Source: an uncultured Pirellulaceae bacterium (GTDB lineage: Bacteria > Planctomycetota > Planctomycetia > Pirellulales > Pirellulaceae). From it: a stretch of 8,584 bases of DNA. The translations under genes and the position numbers were made by a program. Below, piece after piece: positions 1-5,303 of this stretch. The first letter of the stretch is position 1, and every line of letters starts with the position of its first letter. The notes under the pieces are model-generated. The model was not told where the DNA came from. It searched no databases and was given only the letters and a program-made list of their open reading frames with translations. Where the stretch lies: positions 1 through 8,584 of the forward strand of contig CAKQWG010000137.1 of assembly GCA_934278005.1 (NCBI GenBank), read 5' to 3'.

Positions 1-108
1 CGCGACACGTGCCTTGAGTGTCACGATCTGGACAACAGTCCCGACTTTCACCGCCAGGGCGCGTTTGACGAGTACTGGGAGCAGATCAAGCACTACGGCA
101 AGGATTGA
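1..108 (+). CDS. C-terminal end of a c-type (probably multiheme) cytochrome, partial
   Basis: The frame is open from the first base to a TGA at 106-108 and gives 35 residues. It contains one CxxCH heme-attachment motif (CLECH, residues 4-8 of the visible part), where the two cysteines would bind heme covalently and the histidine would be the axial ligand. The following tail (HDLDNSPDFHRQGAF, then EYWEQIKHYGKD) resembles the end of planctomycete multiheme cytochromes of the cytochrome c554 type, in which a last heme motif lies close to the C-terminus. Such proteins are exported and carry electrons outside the cytoplasmic membrane. The rest of the gene lies upstream of the window, so heme number and exact family cannot be seen. 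The next gene starts 2 nt after the stop, which suggests one transcript. Confidence 0.72.
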   Translation, partial: RDTCLECHDLDNSPDFHRQGAFDEYWEQIKHYGKD

Positions 109-110
109 TC

Positions 111-680
111 ATGCACATATTTCCGCTTATTGCCACGGCACTTTTAGTTCTTGCGCTCGGTTGCGACAGCGTAACCGTGGACAAACCGTTTGGCAAAGCG
201 ATAGATGCGACTGTGCTCGATTCACTCCGTGGAACTTGGATCGACAACCGGGAGACGGTTTACCACGTCGAGCGTGGCGAGAGTTCCGACTTCGTCGTCG
301 GCTTCACCGAGTGGGATAAAAAGACGCACGAGTTCAAGACGCGGAACATTCCTGTGGACCTGCGGCTTGTCGGTGATCGACGGCTGCTGTTTGCGTCGAC
401 TGGCGTTAAGCGTGACGACCGTTTTGCTTTTATATGGCTGTCGAGGATGGAAGATGACGCTCTTTACGCCCGAGCGTGCGATCCTAAGGTATTCCGCCAA
501 GCGGTTGCTGACGGGAAGCTTGATGGAGAAATCACCAAGCGAGGTGAAGATCATTTTGATGTATATCTACGATCTTCTCCAGCGTTAGCCGAAGTGTTGG
601 CCGCGCCGGAAGGTGCGAGGTTTTTCGGCAAAGAGAGCGACGAGCCACTGCGCCGCCTGTCGAAGCCAGGGAGCGAATAA
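111..680 (+). CDS. Small predicted lipoprotein of unknown function
   Basis: This encodes 189 aa. The N-terminus is a lipoprotein signal: a hydrophobic stretch (residues 4-17) ending in a lipobox LALGC, with the acylated cysteine at about residue 18. After processing it would be membrane-anchored outside the cytoplasm. The mature part starts with a conserved-looking segment (LRGTWIDNRETVYHV) and alternates short hydrophobic and charged stretches (VDLRLVGDRRLLFAS, FAFIWLSRMEDDALYARAC), suggesting a small beta-rich, lipocalin-like fold; this is inference and no named family is recognised. ATG 111 is chosen over an in-frame TTG at 105 because AAGGA at 100-104 lies 6 nt upstream and the signal peptide then begins MHIFPL. 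The gene follows the cytochrome by 2 nt, so translational coupling and a role near that cytochrome are plausible. Confidence 0.8.
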   Translation: MHIFPLIATALLVLALGCDSVTVDKPFGKAIDATVLDSLRGTWIDNRETVYHVERGESSDFVVGFTEWDKKTHEFKTRNIPVDLRLVGDRRLLFASTGVKRDDRFAFIWLSRMEDDALYARACDPKVFRQAVADGKLDGEITKRGEDHFDVYLRSSPALAEVLAAPEGARFFGKESDEPLRRLSKPGSE

Positions 681-718
681 CGGCGCGGAGCTTGGTGCGA
701 GCGTACAAAGTCGCGCCG
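681..718 (+). terminator. Possible hairpin terminator after the lipoprotein gene
   Basis: A perfect 7-bp inverted repeat, CGGCGCG (681-687) and CGCGCCG (712-718), begins at the base after the lipoprotein stop codon. The 24-nt loop can form a few further pairs (CTT at 691-693 with AAG at 708-710). No T-run follows, so it is not a classical intrinsic terminator. It may stabilise the 3' end or only assist termination. Confidence 0.35.
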
Positions 719-731
719 ACTTCGGACTGGA

Positions 732-764
732 TTTAACGGCAGTTTAACGGTAGGTTAACGGAAG
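732..764 (+). repeat. Three 11-bp tandem repeats upstream of the fic gene (possible operator)
   Basis: Three abutting units of exactly 11 bp are visible: TTTAACGGCAG (732-742), TTTAACGGTAG (743-753) and GTTAACGGAAG (754-764). The core TTAACGG is invariant. The last unit ends 31 nt before the fic ATG at 796. A period of 11 bp places each copy on nearly the same face of the helix, as expected for cooperative binding of a regulator. The Fic protein carries its own C-terminal helix-turn-helix region, so autoregulation is a reasonable inference. No binder is shown by the sequence. Confidence 0.5.
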
Positions 765-795
765 TCGCTACTTAAGTCATAAACGCTGAACAGAC

Positions 796-1899
796 ATGCC
801 GCTGGCTCCCAACTTTCGAATCACAGGCAAAATTGCAACCAGCCTGATGCGAATCGAGGCGGCCAAGCAAGCGGTCAAAACGTTGCCGATCACGCCGCGG
901 GTGTTAGCCACGCTGCGTGAAACGGCACGTTTGTTCTCGACCCACTATTCCACCATGATCGAAGGCAACCGACTGACGCAGGAACAGGTCTCAAAAGTTG
1001 TTGCTGGCGACCAACACTTTCCCGGTCGAGAGCGAGACGAAAAGGAGGTGCTTGGCTACTATGCTGCGCTCCAGAAGCTGGAAGAGCTAGTACGGCTGGG
1101 CGAAGCAGTCAGCGAGACTCAGATTCGACGTCTGCATGGTTTGGTGATGGCTGGAGGCAGGAGGCGAGTCGCGGCGTCTCCCTATCGCGATGGCCAGAAC
1201 GTGATTCGCGATAGCCAAAGTCGCAGAATCGTGTACATGCCTCCCGAAGCCAAGGATGTACCGGGGCTGATGGCACATTTGGTGGAATGGATCGAAAGCT
1301 CCCAAGACCAGGAGCTTCCCGTGCCGATTCGGGCCGGCATAGCACACTACGAATTTGCGACAATCCATCCTTACTACGACGGCAACGGGCGGACGGCTAG
1401 GCTGCTGACGACACTGATATTGCACCTGGGTGGATACGACCTCAAGGGTCTCTACTCGCTGGAGGAATATTACGCTCGCGATCTTGGAAGTTACTACTCA
1501 GCGCTTACCATCGGGCCGTCGCACAATTATTATCTGGGCCGTGCCAAGGCGGACATCACGAAATGGGTAGCCTATTTCTGCGAAGGTATGGCGGAGAGTT
1601 TTGAGAACGTAAAGCGGCATGCGGAAGCGTCGGCTGGCCGAGGCGAACAAGATCGAGCCGCCGCGCTCCGCCGGCTCGATCCGAGACAGCGCAAGGCGAT
1701 TAGGCTTTTCGAACACAGCGATATGATCACTAGTAGAGATGTGGCTGAATTATTCAGCATTTCGGAGCGCGCGGCAAGAAATCTGCTGGTGGCATGGGTT
1801 GGGAGTGGATTTGTTCGGATCGTCGACGCAGCCAAGAAGAGCCGCAAGTACGGAGTGGGTGCCGAGTTTGAAACGCTTGTAGTTGGGGGCGAATACTAA
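796..1899 (+). CDS. Fic-family AMP-transferase (AMPylase) with N-terminal inhibitory motif and C-terminal HTH
   Basis: This encodes 367 aa. Fic enzymes usually transfer AMP from ATP to a hydroxyl of a target protein. The catalytic motif HPYYDGNGRTAR (residues 191-202) matches the consensus HPFx(D/E)GNGRxxR, with H191 as catalytic base and D195, N197 and R199 placed to bind metal and phosphates. The target-docking flap region is visible at about 136-150 (NVIRDS...IVYMPP). An inhibitory helix motif (S/T)xxxE(G/N) is present as STMIEGN (52-58), with E56 expected to block ATP's gamma-phosphate. This is class II Fic architecture, so the enzyme should be self-inhibited without a separate antitoxin. 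Residues about 295-345 (RQRKAIRLFEHSDMITSRDV, then SISERAARNLL) look like a winged helix, suggesting DNA binding. No clear Shine-Dalgarno precedes ATG 796. The gap to the following gene is 108 bp and no antitoxin-like gene is adjacent. Confidence 0.93.
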   Translation: MPLAPNFRITGKIATSLMRIEAAKQAVKTLPITPRVLATLRETARLFSTHYSTMIEGNRLTQEQVSKVVAGDQHFPGRERDEKEVLGYYAALQKLEELVRLGEAVSETQIRRLHGLVMAGGRRRVAASPYRDGQNVIRDSQSRRIVYMPPEAKDVPGLMAHLVEWIESSQDQELPVPIRAGIAHYEFATIHPYYDGNGRTARLLTTLILHLGGYDLKGLYSLEEYYARDLGSYYSALTIGPSHNYYLGRAKADITKWVAYFCEGMAESFENVKRHAEASAGRGEQDRAAALRRLDPRQRKAIRLFEHSDMITSRDVAELFSISERAARNLLVAWVGSGFVRIVDAAKKSRKYGVGAEFETLVVGGEY

Positions 1900-2007
1900 T
1901 TGTTCGATAAGCTCATTATATTTCTGATGCGCTGCTGGAATCGCAGGGGTCGAGCGGTGACAATTCTATAGAGAGCGCACGAGACGGTTGCACAATATGG
2001 GGCGAGC

Positions 2008-2529
2008 ATGCATTCCCAGCGGATACAGGAACTCTACCGAGATCACGCCGCTGCCCTAGTGCTCTACGCTCGTCAGTGGTGCTGCGCGCCGGATGACGCA
2101 TTGCAAGAAGCCATGCTGGCGCTGGCTAAATGCGAACCGCTACCCCATGATCCGGTGGCTTGGCTGTATACCGCGACCAAGCGACGAGCCATGAATATCG
2201 CCCGCGGCGAAACTCGCCGCGAGCAACATCACACCCGCGCGGCCGAAGAGCAGACGCCGTGGTTCATTCCGCCGGATCACAGCACGGGAAGCAATCGGTC
2301 CGAGGATCTAGCGGATGCCGTGGTGGCTGGGTTGGAGGAATTAGCTGAGGATGAACGCGAGTTGGTTGTGGCCAGGGTGTGGGGGAATTTGGCCTTCGAG
2401 CAGCTCGGGCAGTTGCTGGGCTGTTCCGCGAGTTCGGCGCATCGTCGCTACCAGACTGCGCTGGCCAAGCTGCGAAGCGTGGTAGAACGAAGTTTGAGCG
2501 AGAGTGTGTCGAGTTCAGAGAGTCGCTGA
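2008..2529 (+). CDS. ECF-type RNA polymerase sigma factor
   Basis: This encodes 173 aa, a usual ECF size. It would direct RNA polymerase to a specific promoter set. Sigma region 2 spans about residues 8-76: the core-binding/-10 part includes DDALQEAMLALA (29-40) and WLYTATKRRAMNIARGETRR (52-71), the typical W(L/F)xxxxxNxxxDxxR-like segment. Region 4, which reads the -35 element, spans about 104-157: LEELAEDERELVVARVWGN, then a helix-turn-helix around FEQLGQLLGCSASSAHRRYQ (130-149). No extra C-terminal domain is present, only a short serine-rich tail. The start at 2008 has a weak GGGGCGAG upstream. The next gene is a single-pass membrane protein in the position where anti-sigma factors usually sit. 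The subgroup cannot be assigned by eye, and no target promoter is identified. Confidence 0.9.
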   Translation: MHSQRIQELYRDHAAALVLYARQWCCAPDDALQEAMLALAKCEPLPHDPVAWLYTATKRRAMNIARGETRREQHHTRAAEEQTPWFIPPDHSTGSNRSEDLADAVVAGLEELAEDERELVVARVWGNLAFEQLGQLLGCSASSAHRRYQTALAKLRSVVERSLSESVSSSESR

Positions 2530-2530
2530 C

Positions 2531-2577
2531 CGCTCCGCCGGTTAGTCGTTAAAAACATTGATCGGCGGAGCGATCAA
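2531..2577 (+). promoter_or_regulatory. Two mutually exclusive hairpins directly after the sigma-factor gene
   Basis: Hairpin A pairs CGCTCCGCCG (2531-2540) with CGGCGGAGCG (2563-2572), 10 perfect GC-rich base pairs with a 22-nt loop. Hairpin B pairs TTGATCG (2558-2564) with CGATCAA (2571-2577), 7 perfect pairs with a 6-nt loop. They share bases 2563-2572, so both cannot form fully at once. GTCGTT (2545-2550) and AACGAC (2576-2581) give a further competing pairing. The layout resembles an attenuator or an RNA-processing site between two co-transcribed genes, but there is no T-run and no recognised riboswitch class. Confidence 0.4.
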
Positions 2578-2589
2578 CGACACTGCTGT

Positions 2590-2655
2590 GGTAGCTGAAC
2601 TCGCCAGAGTTTGGACTCCCTGCGAAGCGTTCAAATTCTGGCGACTTCGGCTACC
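2590..2655 (+). repeat. 66-nt near-continuous hairpin (MITE/REP-like or regulatory RNA element)
   Basis: Bases 2590-2608 pair with 2637-2655: GGTAGC with GCTACC, a T.G wobble, GAA with TTC, one C/C mismatch, then TCGCCAGA with TCTGGCGA. The stem continues through a G.T wobble (2609/2636) and TTTGGA with TTCAAA (2610-2615 and 2630-2635, one wobble), leaving a 14-nt loop. About 25 of 26 positions pair when wobbles are counted. The loop contains GCGAAGC (2622-2628), a sequence known to form an exceptionally stable DNA mini-hairpin and also present at 6984-6990 and 7053-7059. It fills most of the spacer between the sigma factor and its putative partner. I suspect a dispersed planctomycete repeat, but cannot test that here. 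Confidence 0.55.
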
Positions 2656-2704
2656 AGCAATCCAGACACTCATTTCCCGAACGATACCTAGGTGAAGAGA
2701 ATCC

Positions 2705-3427
2705 ATGAATCGCAAACCACATGACTCATCTGAATTGAATGCGTTTGAAGCGCAGCTAAAATCTCTGGTTCCACGTCCGCCAGTGGCAGCAGTTACGCTC
2801 GTAGAACAGGCAGACGAAACGAACCAAGTTGCCGGTCGCCGAAGATGGTGGAGTGCAGACGCTGACGCACCTTATGCTTTTTATCGTACCGTTGGCCTGT
2901 CTGCCTCGCTGGGGGCCTTGTTCGGCGCCGCTTGCACTTTGCTGATGCTGCGTGTGAACTCAGTTGCTGCGCCTAGCGCGTTGCCGCCGATTGCCGTATC
3001 AACCGATGAAGTCTCAACCAGCAGCGTCTCACCTACACACGCTGCGGCCAACATTGCAAACAACCAAGATTCTGCAGTCGCTTCAGACACCAGTTCGAGC
3101 ATTGCTCACGTTGAGCAGCAACTACAGATTACCAATGTCCAAAGAAGCATGAATTATCATCCGCCGCGGGATTGGCTGGAGGAACTGCGGCGATTAAAGC
3201 CCGGGACTCTGGGGGTCGGTACGCGGCTGGTCAGCCAGCATCCCGCCAAGCTACAAGGCGCAGCCCAAGAGTCAAGGTTGGATTCGAAAGAGTTATTCAG
3301 CGCAGATTCGTCCACAACGACTGCCGAAAGCACTGTTGGTAGTCGGCGAATTGACTTGGAATCAGTCCCATTGCCTCAACGCCAGTGGATGCAACAGATG
3401 CTCAATTCACCAAATGACTTCTATTGA
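2705..3427 (+). CDS. Single-pass membrane protein, putative partner (anti-sigma-like) of the upstream ECF sigma factor
   Basis: This encodes 240 aa. The short N-terminal part (residues 1-60, presumably cytoplasmic) contains LNAFEAQLKSLVPRPP (11-26), a segment I associate with planctomycete proteins encoded just after ECF sigma factors. One transmembrane helix lies at about 63-84 (VGLSASLGALFGAACTLLML). Residues 85-145 are low-complexity Ser/Ala/Thr, probably a flexible linker outside the membrane, followed by a more ordered C-terminal part (PPRDWLEELRRLKPGTLGVG, about 153-172, and a tail rich in Q and W). There is no HxxxCxxC zinc motif, so it is not a classical zinc-binding anti-sigma factor; that role is inferred from position and topology only. 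The start is supported by AGGTGA at 2690-2695. The next gene's ATG is 11 nt past the stop. Confidence 0.75.
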   Translation: MNRKPHDSSELNAFEAQLKSLVPRPPVAAVTLVEQADETNQVAGRRRWWSADADAPYAFYRTVGLSASLGALFGAACTLLMLRVNSVAAPSALPPIAVSTDEVSTSSVSPTHAAANIANNQDSAVASDTSSSIAHVEQQLQITNVQRSMNYHPPRDWLEELRRLKPGTLGVGTRLVSQHPAKLQGAAQESRLDSKELFSADSSTTTAESTVGSRRIDLESVPLPQRQWMQQMLNSPNDFY

Positions 3428-3438
3428 AAGTAAGTTTA

Positions 3439-5016
3439 ATGAATCGTAAACAGTTCGCTATTGATCCTATGATTCTCTTGGCTCTGCTGCTCATGTTAGC
3501 GCTAGGCAACTCAGTATTCGCCCAGGAGGTCACCGCACTAGAGGCTGATCCGAGCAATAGCAATACAACCCGTAGCGGTGAATGGCTAGATACCACGTTG
3601 CCAGGATATTCAATCTCGCAACGACAAGTGAATTTGACTCCTCAAGCGGAAGCCAAGCCCGCGCTGTCAATTGCGCTGATTCCCAACGAGTTCGACTTGA
3701 TCGATGGCAATGCGGCGGTGCAGTACATGCAAGCCATAGCTTTCGCCGAGCAGTCGTCTGCCTTGGAGGCGATGCGCGAATTCCGCAGAAAGAGCGAGCG
3801 TGAGGCTGAGGAGGCCGGCAAGGACTGGACGCAGGCAGAGCCCTACGTTTGGCTGGAAACTGTTCCCAGCAATCTCCCCATAGACCGAGTGCAAAAATAT
3901 TTAAGCTATAGCAGTTGGCAGGCTCGTTACTTGGATGAGGCGCTCAAGCGTCGCGACTGTAATTTTGATCGCAATATTCGCGCGGTCGAGAATCCAATTG
4001 GCTTTTTTTTATCTGAAATCCAGGGGATCCGTGAAGTGTCACGTCACCAGAGCATGCGATTTCGCTTAGCTATCGCAGAGGACCGACCACAGGATGCAAT
4101 CCACATCTTCGCCCAGCAATTGGCGATGGGGTATCACTTGGACCAGGAGGAGTTCATCGTGAGCAATTTGGTTGGAATCGCTTGTGCAACTTACGGGACG
4201 CGAGATGCGTTTTACCTAAGCGAAAATGTCTCCTCTCCCAATCTGTATTGGGCTATTGCCGCGCTTCCTCAGCCGCTGGTAAGTATGAGAAGCGCGCTGG
4301 CCTTAGAGCGAGAGTTTGCCTTTTTACAGTTCAAGCAACTCAGGGAAGTGGACGCGGTGCCACGGCCAGCCAGTTACTGGAAGCGATTTTTAGCAACGCT
4401 GGCCGAGCAGGCAGTTGACCTGAGTGATCTCGGTTTAGAACTGCCGGCGGGATTTGAAACGCCAGCTGGGCAAGCCTTGTTGGTGGCAGCCGCCTACCCG
4501 GGTGCCAAGTTGTTTTTAGTCGAAGAACTTGACATGGCACCCGACGCCGTAGAGGCTTTACCCGTGACCCAAGTCGTCTTCCTAGCCATGCGCCGTCTGC
4601 ACGAACAATTGCGTGACGAGATCTTCAAAGTCCAATATCTACCTAGCTCGCAGCGTGCACAACTCTCGCCCGAAGTAGCACTGGATGTTGCGAAGAGTAA
4701 GTACGGCTGGATAAGTGCACTGAGCGACCTCTTTCTTCCAGCCATCAATGCGGCAGTCAGCGCTCGGGATCGCCTTCAACAACAGCTCGCACTGCTGCAG
4801 ACGATCGAATCTATACGCGACCACATGGCCACGCACGACGGCAAGCTGCCAGAACAGCTGAGCGAACTGCGCTTGCCTGCTCCCAACGATCCAGTAACTC
4901 TGCAACCCTTCGAATATGTCTTCGAAGCGGGTCGCGCTAAGCTGTCTGGAGCGGTGGTGTCTCATATTAAGTACGAGTTAGATCTGGTGCCAGCCGTGGA
5001 GGGTGATAGTCCGTAG
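3439..5016 (+). CDS. Large secreted helical protein of a planctomycete-typical family, function unknown
   Basis: This encodes 525 aa. A signal peptide is clear: the hydrophobic core is MILLALLLMLALG (11-23), with likely cleavage after VFA or FAQ near residues 28-29. The mature protein is mostly helical. Two parts look like a recurring planctomycete protein type: YLDEALKRRDCNF (164-176) followed by a long region with AIAEDRPQDAIHIFAQQLAM (211-230) and NLYWAIAALPQPL (268-280); and a C-terminal part LALLQTIESIRDHMATHDGK (450-469), LPEQLSELRLP (470-480) and DPVTLQPFEYVF (484-495). No catalytic motif is recognised. ATG 3439 is preferred to TTG 3424, which overlaps the previous gene, because it gives a compact signal peptide; GAAAG at 3426-3430 is a weak ribosome site. 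Eleven nt separate it from the upstream gene, so co-transcription is likely. An uninterrupted T8 run occurs at 4003-4010. Confidence 0.82.
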   Translation: MNRKQFAIDPMILLALLLMLALGNSVFAQEVTALEADPSNSNTTRSGEWLDTTLPGYSISQRQVNLTPQAEAKPALSIALIPNEFDLIDGNAAVQYMQAIAFAEQSSALEAMREFRRKSEREAEEAGKDWTQAEPYVWLETVPSNLPIDRVQKYLSYSSWQARYLDEALKRRDCNFDRNIRAVENPIGFFLSEIQGIREVSRHQSMRFRLAIAEDRPQDAIHIFAQQLAMGYHLDQEEFIVSNLVGIACATYGTRDAFYLSENVSSPNLYWAIAALPQPLVSMRSALALEREFAFLQFKQLREVDAVPRPASYWKRFLATLAEQAVDLSDLGLELPAGFETPAGQALLVAAAYPGAKLFLVEELDMAPDAVEALPVTQVVFLAMRRLHEQLRDEIFKVQYLPSSQRAQLSPEVALDVAKSKYGWISALSDLFLPAINAAVSARDRLQQQLALLQTIESIRDHMATHDGKLPEQLSELRLPAPNDPVTLQPFEYVFEAGRAKLSGAVVSHIKYELDLVPAVEGDSP

Positions 5017-5122
5017 ACTCAGCCCGCAGTGTGCAGATCTCTGCGGTTCAGCCCAAATTACAACAGATCTGTGTGTCGCCCTCCGGGCTTAGATGTAGCC
5101 AAGTTGAAGAAAAAAAGTTAAT
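5017..5122 (+). other. Palindrome-rich 3' region after the secreted-protein gene (possible weak terminator)
   Basis: Several short inverted repeats lie here: CCGCAG/CTGCGG (5024-5029 and 5041-5046), a 10-bp perfect palindrome ACAGATCTGT (5063-5072), a tight hairpin GCCC-TCC-GGGC (5078-5088), and a long-range AGCCCG/CGGGCT pair (5021-5026 and 5084-5089). Only two T residues follow the tight hairpin, so intrinsic termination is uncertain. An A7 run is present at 5111-5117. Confidence 0.3.
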
Positions 5123-5260
5123 CCACTACACAGCCAAAAAAGTTGAATCATCACAAAGCAGCAAATTGAGTCACCGCAAGACAGCAAATTAGTTCGCCAC
5201 AAAACAGCAAATTGATCCACCACAAAACAATAAATAAAACCGCGGCAAAGCAAAAACCTA
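5123..5260 (+). repeat. Degenerate 23-bp tandem repeats upstream of the DUF1559 gene
   Basis: Units with an exact 23-bp step can be read at 5146-5168, 5169-5191, 5192-5214, 5215-5237 and 5238-5260, with a weaker one at 5123-5145. The best-kept part is CACAAARCAGCAAATTG; the first three full units share GCAAATT exactly and the last two have drifted. The array is A-rich on the + strand and ends 43 nt before ATG 5304. Because 23 is not a multiple of three, the repeat is unlikely to be coding. The step is about two helical turns, so the array could be a multi-site operator or a bent promoter-proximal region. Confidence 0.6.
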
Positions 5261-5303
5261 AATCGAGTTCTCAAACAAAATCGCAAACTCAATCGTGAGC
5301 CCT

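Noticed and set aside
1900..2007. Promoter or terminator between the fic and sigma genes
   Set aside because: AT-rich patches (TTATATT, CTATAG) are present but no convincing -35/-10 pair or stem-loop with a T-run was found.
3424..3438. TTG start for the large secreted protein, overlapping the previous gene by 4 nt
   Set aside because: ATG 3439 gives a normal signal peptide and removes the overlap; TTG would add only five residues.
5123..5260. CRISPR-like array
   Set aside because: Units abut without spacers and are degenerate, so this is a simple tandem repeat and not repeat-spacer DNA.
5089..5292. Minus-strand frame rich in Phe, Leu and Cys that could pass for a small membrane protein
   Set aside because: It is the complement of the A-rich 23-bp repeats; hydrophobicity comes from T-rich codons and the frame shifts with each repeat unit.
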